A stretch of 64,000 nucleotides of DNA from Rhodopirellula sp. P2 (lineage in GTDB: Bacteria; Planctomycetota; Planctomycetia; Pirellulales; Pirellulaceae): assembly GCF_028768465.1 (NCBI RefSeq), contig NZ_CP118225.1, forward strand, positions 6,057,001 through 6,121,000, given 5' to 3'. A program made the translations under genes and the position numbers. The notes beneath the pieces are model-generated. The model did not search any database. It had not been told where the DNA came from and saw only the letters and a list, made by a program, of their open reading frames with translations. Positions 25,101 to 32,655 of this stretch are shown piece after piece (position 1 is the stretch's first letter; the number at the start of each line of letters is the position of its first letter).

Positions 25101-25453
25101 GTGGACTCACCTTTGAGGACACAGCAGACTTGATTGTCTCCGAAGAAAACGTCGCACCGACGGGCATCCTGCTGGACAACAGCACCGTGGCCGATGGTTC
25201 GTTGAGCGGCACGACGGTCGGAAACTTGTCTGCCACCGACGCCAACGACTTCGACGAACACACGTTCGAATTGGTCGCCGGAACCGGTGGCACTGACAAC
25301 GCATCGTTCACCATCGTTGACGGTGTATTGCAAACCAACTTCGACGCCGACGAATCAGCTCAATCCAGCTATAGCATTCGCGTCTTGTCAACTGACCGCT
25401 ACGGATTGGCCGTCGAAGAAGTGCTCACGATCACCATTGAGACCACTGTGTGA
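19142..25453 (+). CDS. giant secreted protein: cohesin, dockerin-like and 17 cadherin-like repeats
   Basis: 2103 residues. LEPR-type export motif VESLESRRVLAAT at about 36-48. Residues about 48-165 form an Ig-like (Big_5-type) domain; about 165-305 a cohesin-like domain (VTSVTLTIQYDPAMLDISGV); about 305-390 a dockerin-like region with two calcium-loop motifs (DVNANRRYDAEDA and DVTGQDGLSPLDASDLLRR). From about 397 to the end are 17 repeats of about 100 residues, each beginning PTAI-type and containing TTDADAGDTFTYALVSGDGD, DNAAFSIDGSNLVTA and SSYSVRVQTTDSAG. This is the cadherin-like Asp-rich pattern, so calcium binding is expected. Repeats 10-13 are nearly identical. It is probably an adhesin or matrix protein. 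Confidence 0.9.
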   Translation: MKPVVQRLLARLSSKQSRNSRHKNRYLGSSDRRLKVESLESRRVLAATIASFAPTPSGFTAELSEEVSIPQLSLYDTEAGDAGAADVTLQGATTGEVRGSLVVNGTTVTFIATDGPLAADTYTATLRSASDGFTDLADGELLDGDGDGTAGGNYVTTFTVASPAALVVGLPDIVRGPSQTVQLPVGGSGTELPAGLPIQLSNADGVTSVTLTIQYDPAMLDISGVQLGEDAPTGSQVEANLDTPGVATITFFSLEAMDAGQADIIDLIATIPEDAPYGSTGTLTISSLEVNAGGMTATADDAIQVVAFPGDVNANRRYDAEDARLVARVGVDLDTGFVITDATGSGEAFVPFAAIDPDLLGDVTGQDGLSPLDASDLLRRVVGLSTPNIPDLPDAQAPTSISLSTTTVAENLAVGTAVGTFSSTDPDSGDTHTYALVSGTGSTDNSSFTISGNTLVTAEVFDASVQDTYTIRVQTTDSTGRTLERVFTLTVTDQNVAPTAISLSDTSIAENETASTAVGDLSTTDSNTGDTFTYSIVSIDGSTTDTTFAISGNSLVATGSLDFETKSSYSVVVRTTDQGGLSFDQTFTINVADINEAPTAIALSDDSIADDSVSGTVVGSFTTTDVDASDSFTYSLVSGTGDTDNASFTIVGNELRTATTIDFDTQSSYSIRIQTTDSGGETFEQVFTIVQSNEGPTAITLSDSSVAENGSAGDTVGTFSSTDPTSGDTFTYTFATGEGDDNNALFAISGNELQAAGSLDAETQGTLTIRVRSTDSTGEFIEETFTITVSSVNEAPTTLTLSGTHVATGEASGTVVGTLGTDDPDVGDTITYTLVSGTGDTDNASFTISNGELITAFAANQSTQSSYSVRVQAQDADGLSTEETFTITITSTNVAPTAIAIDNNEVEENADVGATVGTLSTTDPNAVDSFIYTLVSGSGDTDNALFAIDGNDLVTATSLDFETQSSYSVRIQSTDPFGLSTVETFTITATDVNDAPTAIAIDNSSVSEDTASGTTVGAFSTTDADASDTFTYTLVSGDGDTDNAAFTIDGGNLVTATTFDFATQSSYSIRVQTEDSAGATFVQILTITITESEANVAPTAISIDNTDIEEHATVGTTVGTLSTTDANASDTFTYALVSGEGDTDNAAFTIDGSNLVTANSFDFETQSSYSIRVQTTDSGGATFEQTLTLSVTDSNDAPTSLALDNSTIAEDVASGTTVGELSTTDADAGDTFTYELVSGDGDTDNAAFSIDGSNLVTATTFDFDTQSSYSVRIKSTDSNGATITQVLTITITDTSVNAAPTAIAIDNSSLAEDAASGTTVGELSTTDADAGDTFSYALVSGDGDTDNAAFSIDGSNLVTATTFDFDTQSSYSVRIRTTDSAGANFEQALTITITETSTNAAPTAIAIDNSSIAEDAASGTIVGALSTTDADAGDTFTYALVAGDGDTDNAAFSIDGSNLVTATTFDFDTQSSYSVRVQTTDSAGATFEQSLTITITETSTNAAPTAIAIDNSSLAEDAASGTIVGALSTTDADAGDTFSYALVAGDGDTDNAAFSIDGSNLVTATTFDFDTQSSYSVRIRTTDSAGANFEQSLTITITETSTNAAPTAIAIDNTSVAEDAASGTIVGALSTTDADAGDTFTYALVAGDGDTDNAAFSIDGSNLVTATTFDFETQSSYSVRVQTTDSAGATFEQALTITVTNVNEDPTAISISSSVVTEESASGTTVGSFSTADVDASDTFTYTLVAGDGDTDNASFTLDGEDLLTATTLDMATQSSYSIRVRSTDAEGSFVEQTFTITVTDTNAAPTAIALDDTAVAENAAIGTVVGALSTTDADVADTFTYSLVSGVGDTDNGLFAIDGENLVTAATFDFESQSSYSVRIQSTDAVGATIGQSFLITVTDVNEAPTGLSLAFPAIASGQASGFLVGDLGAVDPDAGDTFTFEFVSGDGDLDNDKFTLVDGALRTAEATDDAIQALYSIRVRVTDSGGLTFEDTADLIVSEENVAPTGILLDNSTVADGSLSGTTVGNLSATDANDFDEHTFELVAGTGGTDNASFTIVDGVLQTNFDADESAQSSYSIRVLSTDRYGLAVEEVLTITIETTV
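23030..24253 (+). repeat. four near-identical 306-bp coding repeats
   Basis: Units begin at 23030, 23336, 23642 and 23948, each exactly 306 bp (102 codons), and encode cadherin-like repeats 10-13. Long stretches are identical at the DNA level, including third codon positions, which indicates recent duplication or gene conversion. Confidence 0.85.
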
Positions 25454-25460
25454 TCGGTGT

Positions 25461-25510
25461 CGTCCGAGCTCACCCAAGTTTGGCAGCGTCCAGACTTGGG
25501 TGGGCGGACG
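25461..25510. terminator. long hairpin between convergent genes
   Basis: CACCCAAGTTTGG (25471-25483) pairs with CCAGACTTGGGTG (25490-25502), one G-U pair, and CGTCCG (25461) with CGGACG (25505). It sits between convergent genes and could stop transcription from both sides. There is no strong T-run, so intrinsic termination is not certain. Confidence 0.5.
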
Positions 25511-25583
25511 ATGAATTCAGACGCGACTGCAACGAGTGCCATCTCGCTCACCGCAGTGCTTTCGCACGCACGGAAGCGTCGCA

Positions 25584-26978
25584 TCAGAACTGAAACGCAG
25601 CCCCGATGTTCAATCCGTGAGCGATGAAGCTGCTCGTCGTCAGTTCGTAGGCCGGTTGGTTGCTACCTGTCGGTGCTTCCGGTGGGAACTGCGAGACATT
25701 GCGATCGATCGCGTCGTCCACTCGGACAGCATCGGACCAGACCATCAGGCTGTATCCAATCGTCAACTTCATGTCGCGATGCACTTGAGTTGTCAGGTTC
25801 AATCCAATTTCCGGAAGGGCCATGAACGACGAATCGTCATAGGTTCCGATGTTGGTTGACTGAGCCAGCAAACCGCCCGCGAAAGTGGCGGAACCTCCGG
25901 CCGGAACGGTGTTGGTCGTTTGACCGGCGATCGTGGTTTCGGCTTGGTTGACTCCAAACGCGATCTTGGCGTGAGCGTCCCAGGACGTCGCGCCGACACA
26001 ACGTTGAAACTGGAGACCAATCTGAGCCCCATGGAATTGGTTGTCCGCTTCGAACTGATCCCACAGATCCACGGTGGTGCCTGAGATGATCGGGCCTTGA
26101 GCTGCCGTGTACACCGACGATTGATCGACCCGCAGCATTTCGTTGAGGCTGCCGTATCGATAGCCCAGCAAGAAATCCACGCGTTGGCCTCGCATGGAAG
26201 ACAACACATGGCGGCGATTGAACTCAAACGACGCCAACTCGCTTTCCGCCTGGACGTTGACGGAGCCTGTCAGGAAATCAGGGTGAGCGATCAACATCGA
26301 TGACTCGGCCCCCGCTTCGGTGTCAAACACGGGACGAGCCAACAACCCTCGATTGCTTTGATAGCTCTCTTCATCTTGGAAGATCCCCATGCCGCTCAGT
26401 TCAAAACCGTTGCCACAATGATCGTCGCTCCATCCCAGCGTCACACGCAAACCCGACCGCATCGAATCGAGCACGTTGCTGCTTCCAAACAACGTCGTTG
26501 TTCCGGATTGTCCCAGCACGCCCGTGTCCTCCGGGTCGGTGCCAGCTGGACTGGTTGTTACCAACGGCGGCAAATCCATTCCATCGAGCGACCACAAAAG
26601 GTACTCCGCACGGACCCAAAATCGGCGTGCCGACCGACGGGTGAGACATTGATCGCAACCACCACATCCGTCGCACGAAGCGATGCCGTGAAAAGGTTCT
26701 TCGTCAACCTCGTACTCGGGTGAATCAAAGTACTCGGGTGAATCAAACGAAACGCCTTCCACCACCGAGTCCACCGGAAGATTCTCGGAGAGAAGATCAC
26801 CGGATACTGTATCGGTGCTTTTGCCGTTGATTGACTGGGGATACCAAGTCATCTTTTCCGTGGATTTTTCAGCTTTCGCCCGACTCGTTGTCCCACTGGG
26901 ACCTTGAGCCGAGACGCTCTGCGGCGCCAGCATGCACCCCAGAATCGCGAACCACGGTAGGAGTCGGACAATATTCAT
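25584..26978 (-). CDS. BBP7 family outer-membrane beta-barrel protein
   Basis: 464 residues from the ATG before NIVRLLPW, chosen because the signal peptide begins there (FAILGCMLAPQSVSAQ); a start 13 codons earlier exists. After a linker, CDGCGGCDQC at about residue 107 is Cys-rich, then RRFWVRAEYLLWSLDGMDLPP begins the barrel in the manner of BBP7 proteins. Amphipathic strands follow (GLRVTLGWSDDHCGNGFELS, RVDFLLGYRYGSL, GAQIGLQFQ, WDAHAKIAFGVNQ), and the last residues INIGAAFQF-like end with aromatic F, typical for outer-membrane barrels. Likely a porin-like outer-membrane protein. BBP7 proteins are abundant in Rhodopirellula. Confidence 0.85.
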   Translation of the reverse strand: MNIVRLLPWFAILGCMLAPQSVSAQGPSGTTSRAKAEKSTEKMTWYPQSINGKSTDTVSGDLLSENLPVDSVVEGVSFDSPEYFDSPEYEVDEEPFHGIASCDGCGGCDQCLTRRSARRFWVRAEYLLWSLDGMDLPPLVTTSPAGTDPEDTGVLGQSGTTTLFGSSNVLDSMRSGLRVTLGWSDDHCGNGFELSGMGIFQDEESYQSNRGLLARPVFDTEAGAESSMLIAHPDFLTGSVNVQAESELASFEFNRRHVLSSMRGQRVDFLLGYRYGSLNEMLRVDQSSVYTAAQGPIISGTTVDLWDQFEADNQFHGAQIGLQFQRCVGATSWDAHAKIAFGVNQAETTIAGQTTNTVPAGGSATFAGGLLAQSTNIGTYDDSSFMALPEIGLNLTTQVHRDMKLTIGYSLMVWSDAVRVDDAIDRNVSQFPPEAPTGSNQPAYELTTSSFIAHGLNIGAAFQF

Positions 26979-27399
26979 GAATGAGTGGGACGCCGGGGAA
27001 CGCCCGTCGTCGTTCAAGTTCAGAGACTCTGATTCGAAACAGCAGCGAGTCGTGAAGGCCGGATCCGCCTCTACGGTTCATCTCGTCGAATGAGCGGAGC
27101 GACCGTGCGTGCGCACCCTGTGCACGACAACACTGCAACCATGCTGTACTACACACCAGCGAGCATCGCCAACAAGAGAGTCTGGTGAAATTTCGGCCGG
27201 AATCCGAGCAACCGGCCCTCACTTTGAGTTTCCCAGCCAGGACGATCGATTACCTCCCGAGATCATCCTTGGACATCCCCTCGTCCCCTTTCGAATACAA
27301 TCGCGTCGTCCCTCCCGCCAATGAGTGTCTCGGACCGAAACCGATCTGTTGCTTCGCCAATCCGTCTCTTGGCCTCTCCTCCCCGCCTGCACGTGCTCC
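26979..27399. other. 421-bp divergent spacer
   Basis: It lies between the BBP7 gene (minus) and the GH32 gene (plus) and should hold both promoters. Several short overlapping frames exist on both strands, none with a coding signature. Nothing else notable is seen. Confidence 0.35.
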
Positions 27400-29610
27400 A
27401 TGATCTCGATCCCCCACCCGCTGCGTCTCCGAAAACAGCTGATCGCACTGCTGGCTGTCTGCTTGGCCTTGCAGGCCACTGAATTCGTGCAATCCCAAGA
27501 CACGAGACAGGCCGATCTCGTCGTCGCTGATTTCGAAGGTGACTCGTACGGCGACTGGATCACTGAAGGCGATGCATTCGGAACGGGCCCCGCCAAGGGA
27601 ACCTTGCCGGGGCAGATGCAGGTGAGCGGGTACGCTGGCTCCGGATTGGTGAACTCGTTCCAAGGAGGCGACCGGACAACCGGCACTCTGACGTCACCAC
27701 CGTTCGAAGTGGAACGCGATTACCTCACCTTTCTGATCGGGGGTGGTGGGCACGCCAATCAGACCTGCATGAACCTCCTGGTTGACGGACAAGTGATTCA
27801 GACAATCACCGGTGAAAACACCAATTCAGGTGGCAGCGAAGCTCTCGCACCCGCGTTTTGGAACCTCAGCGAGCTTGCTGGCCAGACCGTCCAAATCCAG
27901 ATCGTTGATCGAGCAACTGGTGGCTGGGGACACATCAACGTGGACCACCTCGTTCAAACGAATATCAAACCCAACCTGCCCGAATGGGACCGCCGCGAGA
28001 AAGAGTTCGTCGTCACGGACACCTACTTGGTCATCCCCATCGAAAACGCGGGACGTGGCAAAGGGCAAATCCATCTCTTCGCAAACGACAAGGAAGTCCG
28101 TCGATATGATTTGACGATCGCCACGTCCGCAGAAACAACGGACTGGTACGCGTACTTCACCATCGACGCTTACCAAGGCCAGAACGCTCGCGTCGTCGCG
28201 ACCCAGGTGACCGACGCGGGATTCGCGGCGGTTCGTCAGTCGAACCATGTCCCCGGAGAAGAGAAGTTCTACCAAGAACCACACCGACCGCAGTTTCACT
28301 TCACCCAAAAGGTGGGCTGGATCAACGACCCCAATGGCATGGTCTATCACGACGGAACGTGGCACTTCTTTTTCCAACACAACCCGGTGGCCTTGCCCTG
28401 GGGCAACATGACCTGGGGGCATGCAACCAGCCAAGACCTGCTGCACTGGGAACAACAACCCAACAAGCTGTTTCCCAAAACGATGGCCACCGGCAGTTGC
28501 TTTTCAGGCGGAGCCACCGTGGACAAACACAACACCAGCGGATGGGGCGAAAACACACTGGTTGCGTTTCTCACGGACACCGGGGCCGGCGAAGCGGTGA
28601 CGTACAGCAACGACGGCGGCAAAACGTTTCAGTGGTACGAAGGCAACCCAATCGTCAAGCACCAAGGCCGCGATCCGAAAGTCATCTGGTACCCCTACGC
28701 TGACGCCGACACCCCGCTGAATGACGCGGCGAAACAACTTGGCGGTCACTGGGTGATGGTCGTTTACGACGAACACCCTCAACACGGAAAAAACGCTGCT
28801 TTTCACACCTCCATCAACCTCAAAGATTGGACGCTGGAAAGTCATCTTCCCGGCTACTTTGAGTGCACCGAGTTGTTTGAACTCCCCATCGATGGCGAAC
28901 AGTCCAACTCGCGCTGGGTCGTGTTTGCTGCCGATGCCAAGTACGCCATCGGCTCATTTGATGGCAAAGTCTTCACGCCCGAACACGAGGGCAAACACCA
29001 AGTCCACTGGGGCGACTACTACGCCTCCCAAACCTTCGACAACGCGCCCGATGGACGAAGGATTCAAATGGGCTGGCTGCGAATCAACGCACCGGGGCCC
29101 TACAACCAACACTTCAGCTTCCCTCACGAACTGTCACTGCGAACCACCGACGACGGCGTTCGCATGTTTGCTCAACCGATCGCTGAAATCGAAGCGTTGA
29201 GGTCCAATCGCCATCAGCTTCCGGCCCAAGACTTGATTGCCGACGAAGCCATTTCGCTGGCCGTCGGGTCCGACCTGCTCGACGTTCAGTTCACGATCGA
29301 GCTTGGAACCGCCTCTTCGCTGGAATTGACCGTGGCGGGCCGAACCATCGGGTACGACGCGAAGACCCAAAATCTGAACGAAACGCCGCTGAAGCCGGTC
29401 GATGGCAAGATCAGTGTGCGAGTCCTCGCCGATCGATCGCTGACAGAAATCATCGGCAACGAAGGCCGCGTCTTCATCAGCGGTCCCGGCCCGGCACAAC
29501 AAAACGCCACCCCCATCACGGTCACCGCTCGCGGTGGAACGGCCAAGCTCCTCACGTTGGAAGCCCACGAATTGCGATCCATCTGGAGCGACGCCGCAGG
29601 CTCCCGTTGA
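27400..29610 (+). CDS. glycoside hydrolase family 32 (levanase/fructan-hydrolase-like)
   Basis: 736 residues from the ATG before ISIPHPLRLRKQ, where a signal peptide starts (LLAVCLALQATEFVQS). Residues about 35-180 form an N-terminal beta-sandwich domain (VADFEGDSYGDWITEGDAFG, GWGHINVDHLVQ). The catalytic five-blade propeller begins with VGWINDPNGMVYHDG (Asp310 nucleophile, WINDPNG at 307-313), continues with HQGRDPKVIWY (Asp425) and FECTELFELP (Glu488, acid/base). The C-terminal part from about 620 is a beta-sandwich ending DRSLTEIIGNEGRVFI, typical for GH32. The protein would hydrolyse fructans such as levan or inulin outside the cytoplasm. The exact specificity cannot be read. The gene stands alone. 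Confidence 0.9.
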   Translation: MISIPHPLRLRKQLIALLAVCLALQATEFVQSQDTRQADLVVADFEGDSYGDWITEGDAFGTGPAKGTLPGQMQVSGYAGSGLVNSFQGGDRTTGTLTSPPFEVERDYLTFLIGGGGHANQTCMNLLVDGQVIQTITGENTNSGGSEALAPAFWNLSELAGQTVQIQIVDRATGGWGHINVDHLVQTNIKPNLPEWDRREKEFVVTDTYLVIPIENAGRGKGQIHLFANDKEVRRYDLTIATSAETTDWYAYFTIDAYQGQNARVVATQVTDAGFAAVRQSNHVPGEEKFYQEPHRPQFHFTQKVGWINDPNGMVYHDGTWHFFFQHNPVALPWGNMTWGHATSQDLLHWEQQPNKLFPKTMATGSCFSGGATVDKHNTSGWGENTLVAFLTDTGAGEAVTYSNDGGKTFQWYEGNPIVKHQGRDPKVIWYPYADADTPLNDAAKQLGGHWVMVVYDEHPQHGKNAAFHTSINLKDWTLESHLPGYFECTELFELPIDGEQSNSRWVVFAADAKYAIGSFDGKVFTPEHEGKHQVHWGDYYASQTFDNAPDGRRIQMGWLRINAPGPYNQHFSFPHELSLRTTDDGVRMFAQPIAEIEALRSNRHQLPAQDLIADEAISLAVGSDLLDVQFTIELGTASSLELTVAGRTIGYDAKTQNLNETPLKPVDGKISVRVLADRSLTEIIGNEGRVFISGPGPAQQNATPITVTARGGTAKLLTLEAHELRSIWSDAAGSR

Positions 29611-29683
29611 TCGCGATCGAGCATCCGCCCGCGACAATCGCCGTCAGCGACGTTCCAACCAACCCGCTTTCGCGTTGGGCCCA

Positions 29684-29725
29684 TAAAAAAAGACCTCGCA
29701 AAACAAAATGCTTTGCGAGGTCTTT
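29684..29725 (-). terminator. intrinsic terminator after tRNA-Ser
   Basis: On the minus strand AAAGACCTCGCAAA pairs with TTTGCGAGGTCTTT, a 14-bp stem, followed by a run of T. It lies 9 bases downstream of the tRNA 3' end. Confidence 0.85.
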
Positions 29726-29733
29726 CATAGCAG

Positions 29734-29815
29734 CGGAGGACACGGGACTCGAACCCGCAATCCATTACTGGACAACTGATTTCGAATCAGCCTGCTAGCC
29801 ATTCGCTTATCCTCC
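29734..29815 (-). tRNA. tRNA-Ser (anticodon CGA)
   Basis: The minus strand gives an acceptor GGAGGAT pairing with GTCCTCC, discriminator G, an anticodon arm GCTGA-TTCGAAA-TCAGT with anticodon CGA, a long variable arm (class II) and a T arm CGGG-TTCGAGT-CCCG. The CCA end is not encoded. The anticodon reads UCG, serine. Confidence 0.92.
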
Positions 29816-29844
29816 GGGCTTGAACGTCATTCTGACAAAAGCCG

Positions 29845-30321
29845 TCATCCCGTCAAGTCATCGTGAGGCGCGACTTGGACGTTGAACTCAAATTGTTGCT
29901 GTCCCGGCAGTTGTTGCCGGATCTTCGCCATCAATGTGCTCTCTCGAGAGAGACGATCCTCGATTTCGGCGGCTCGGGGGTGGTCCGATGCCACTCGCAT
30001 TTCATCTCCGGACAACTGCAGATTCACTTCGGATCCGGGTGCCAATCCCATGTCTCGCAGGAATTTCCCCAGAGTTTCGCGGATCGCTTGCAGACCGCCT
30101 TCGGACTCATTCGCTGCCGAACCGCCTTCACTTGCGGTGGCGGCGAAAATGTCCGCAAACGAATCCCCGGATTCCTTGGAATCACGGAGATTCTCGACCA
30201 CGTCCCCCGCTGATTCGATCCACTGCGAGGCAACCTGCCCGGTTGCTTGGACGGCGCGGATCGCCAACCCCGAATAGATCGGCAGCGACATCAGCGGCAG
30301 CAAAAGGGATCGGTGAGCCAT
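29845..30321 (-). CDS. hypothetical protein
   Basis: 158 residues with a hydrophobic N-terminus (HRSLLLPLMSLPIYSGLAI). The middle is acidic and Ser/Ala/Gly-rich (ATASEGGSAANESEGG); a C-terminal part (LQAIRETLGKFLRDMGL, EVNLQLSGDEMRVASDHP, FEFNVQVAP) looks folded. It is likely exported or membrane-anchored. No family is recognised. It ends about 30 bases from the tRNA 5' end on the same strand, so transcription may run through toward the tRNA. Confidence 0.6.
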   Translation of the reverse strand: MAHRSLLLPLMSLPIYSGLAIRAVQATGQVASQWIESAGDVVENLRDSKESGDSFADIFAATASEGGSAANESEGGLQAIRETLGKFLRDMGLAPGSEVNLQLSGDEMRVASDHPRAAEIEDRLSRESTLMAKIRQQLPGQQQFEFNVQVAPHDDLTG

Positions 30322-30361
30322 CGAAGCCAGTCTTTCAAGCGAGAGGATGCGGAGACGTCAC

Positions 30362-30691
30362 TCAGTGTTTGTGCTGAGTCTCGAAGCCGTATTCCTTCAA
30401 CCAGCTTTCCCACTTGTGGGCTTCTTCGTGCGTTTTCAGTTGCAACGTCTTCCATTCCACACAGCGGTACTTCAGATCGTCGTGACCGTTGTGGGCGTGA
30501 CGCTGAGTCTCGCATTTCAGGGTCTTCAGAGTTTTTTCGATCGTGTCAGCCGCTTTTTTATCGTGAATGTGCTTGGCTTTCCATTCTTTGCAGCGATAGT
30601 TCACGGTTTCGGCAGCCGAAACTTCTGCGGCGGACGGAGTGGCCAGCGAAAAACCAGCGACCATCAATGACAACAAAACCAGACGAAACAT
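30362..30691 (-). CDS. small secreted protein with an internal duplication
   Basis: 109 residues from the ATG before FRLVLLSLM; an ATG 9 codons earlier would spoil the signal peptide. Signal peptide to about AATPSAAE. The mature part is two related units, NYRCKEWKAKHIHDKK...LKCETQRHAH and KYRCVEWKTLQLKTHEE...YGFETQHKH, each with YRCxEWK and an ETQ-H end. It is rich in Lys and His, so metal or polyanion binding is conceivable. Family not recognised. Confidence 0.7.
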   Translation of the reverse strand: MFRLVLLSLMVAGFSLATPSAAEVSAAETVNYRCKEWKAKHIHDKKAADTIEKTLKTLKCETQRHAHNGHDDLKYRCVEWKTLQLKTHEEAHKWESWLKEYGFETQHKH

Positions 30692-30885
30692 GGGGTGGGA
30701 ATCCTGGGTAGGGAACACAAGGAGGGAAGTTCACAATGTGTTGATTACCCCACAATCCGTCCTCAGGTCAAGCCAAACTCGTGGCCAGGACATCTCCCCT
30801 GCCTGCCAGCTGGCGGCCGAGGTGAGATTGAAATGCCAGGACTGTCCCAGGACGTGGTTGACTCAACCGCAGCGAGCGGTTGGCG

Positions 30886-32523
30886 TCACTGTCCCCAACC
30901 GGCCACGCTGATCAGCATGTCGGTCAGTGCGCTCACGGGAGCCGAAGGCTCGGCGTAGCTCCACATGTTGCGAACCAGGTCGGTCATCAACATGCCGCCC
31001 AAGCTCATCACACTGAGGATCAGCAGCAGGCCAACGGTTTGCAGCAAGGTGAACGGGACTTCATATCCGCCCCGCATGCCTGCCCCCGCTGCTGCGACGG
31101 CTGCGTTTTCGTCGATCAAGCCGTCATCGGCGTCCATTGGATCGCCCAACGCGTCAACTTCCGCGACGTCATCGTCCATTGCGAAACCGCTGTCACCGGC
31201 GTCGCCAAAAGCGTCGACCTGATCGGCAGAATCGAAATCCACTTCTTCAATGTCGACGGCTCCGGAATCCACCACTTCGATCACTTGCGAAGCACTTTCC
31301 TCGTTGCCATCGAGCTGCATGCCCGAGGCCGACAGTTGGAACTCGTCATCGCCTTTGAAATCGATCCCCGACCCCATTTCGCTGGCGGGGACCAGGCCAC
31401 TTCCACTGCGACCGCTTCCTGTCCCGGAACCTTCGTTCAGCTCAGCACCCAGATCCAAGGCGGAAATGCTGCTGCCAGCCAAATCCAATGGCTCACTTTC
31501 CAGTGACAAACCACTGTCGGACGGGCTCATCAAGTTGATGCCACTGTCCCCGGCGATGGAAATGTCGCTGCCTGCACCGCTGACCACCAAGTCATCGTCG
31601 TCATCCGCGATGATCAGATCGTCGTCGTCCGCCAAGGCGTCATCGACACCAGACGAACCGCCTGACTCGACCGACATCAGTGAGCTGCCCAGCAAATCGC
31701 CGCTGCCGGAAAGCAGTCCGCTTCCGCCCGCGTCGCCGGCCAACAAATCCAGTTCGCTCAAGACATCACTGCCCGCGTGGCTTTTCGATTCGATGGCAGA
31801 CGGGCTGCTGTCCAGATCCAAATCGCCCATCAATTCGAGGCTGCTGGCCTGTTCATCCGAACCAATGTCACCAAGGTCCAGATCCCCGTCGCTGTCTTCT
31901 CCGTCCAGCCCGGACAAGTCCGACTGATTTTTGGCTGGGGAACCGGGAGTGGTACCTTTGACGGGTTCCAGCGACAGATCATCTGAATCGCTGTTCAGTT
32001 CCAAAGAACTCCCGAGATTGAATTCGTCGCTATCACCGTCGGCTTGAGGCCCGGGCGTTGCCGATTCCAAGTCCAATTCCCCACTGTCGTGCGACAGTGC
32101 CGAACCGGACAGATTCAAATCATCCAGATCGATCTTCAGAGGCGCGTCGCTGTCGGCTTTTCCGCCTGGCACGATGGTCACGTCGCTGCCGTCACCCGAA
32201 TCACTGGCGATCAGGTTGACGTCGCTGCCGCCGGCAAGGGAATCGATGTCCAGATCCAACCCGCTGTCATCGCTGGCCGAGCTGTCACCACCGATCACGG
32301 ATCCGATCTTGGATCCGCCACCATCAACCGCCAAGATTCCGGACCCCAGTCCGGACATATTGGGAAGTTCATCCTTCAGACGCTCGATCTCTGCCTCGGG
32401 GAACTTCCAGCTGGAACCATCGCGAAAGCCCCGGACCTGACCTTGGCTGCGAAGATCAATCAGTTTGTCGGCGGGAATTCCGAGTTGTTTGGCGGCGTCT
32501 TCGAGAGACAAATAAGAGGCCAT
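30886..32523 (-). CDS. HTH (excisionase-type) protein with acidic linker and C-terminal membrane anchor
   Basis: 545 residues. Residues 1-55 form a MerR/excisionase-like winged helix: YLSLEDAAKQLGIPADKLID, RSQGQVRGFRDGSSWKFPEAEIERL. Residues about 60-475 are a very acidic, Ser/Asp/Gly-rich low-complexity stretch (DSGLDLDIDSL, DSDDLSLEPV and similar). Near the C-terminus is a hydrophobic helix (LLQTVGLLLILSVMSLGGML) and a second weaker one in ALTDMLISVAG. A DNA-binding-like head on a long acidic tether attached to the membrane is an architecture found repeatedly in planctomycetes, function unknown. The head could bind DNA or, in such proteins, have another role. Confidence 0.8.
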   Translation of the reverse strand: MASYLSLEDAAKQLGIPADKLIDLRSQGQVRGFRDGSSWKFPEAEIERLKDELPNMSGLGSGILAVDGGGSKIGSVIGGDSSASDDSGLDLDIDSLAGGSDVNLIASDSGDGSDVTIVPGGKADSDAPLKIDLDDLNLSGSALSHDSGELDLESATPGPQADGDSDEFNLGSSLELNSDSDDLSLEPVKGTTPGSPAKNQSDLSGLDGEDSDGDLDLGDIGSDEQASSLELMGDLDLDSSPSAIESKSHAGSDVLSELDLLAGDAGGSGLLSGSGDLLGSSLMSVESGGSSGVDDALADDDDLIIADDDDDLVVSGAGSDISIAGDSGINLMSPSDSGLSLESEPLDLAGSSISALDLGAELNEGSGTGSGRSGSGLVPASEMGSGIDFKGDDEFQLSASGMQLDGNEESASQVIEVVDSGAVDIEEVDFDSADQVDAFGDAGDSGFAMDDDVAEVDALGDPMDADDGLIDENAAVAAAGAGMRGGYEVPFTLLQTVGLLLILSVMSLGGMLMTDLVRNMWSYAEPSAPVSALTDMLISVAGWGQ

Positions 32524-32655
32524 GGCAACGCTGAGATGAGGAAAGGGGGCGTCGAAAGTAGTCGTTTTGATGTAGCTTCCCTGCCATCCCCATCTTAATG
32601 GCCGTCTCGGCGAATCGCCAACAGAAACGGGCCGTTCAGATGCAGAATTGCCGCC

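Noticed and set aside
22739-25333. Long minus-strand frames opposite the cadherin-type gene
   Set aside because: The frames arise from the repeated Asp/Thr codons of the plus-strand gene and have no start or family signal.
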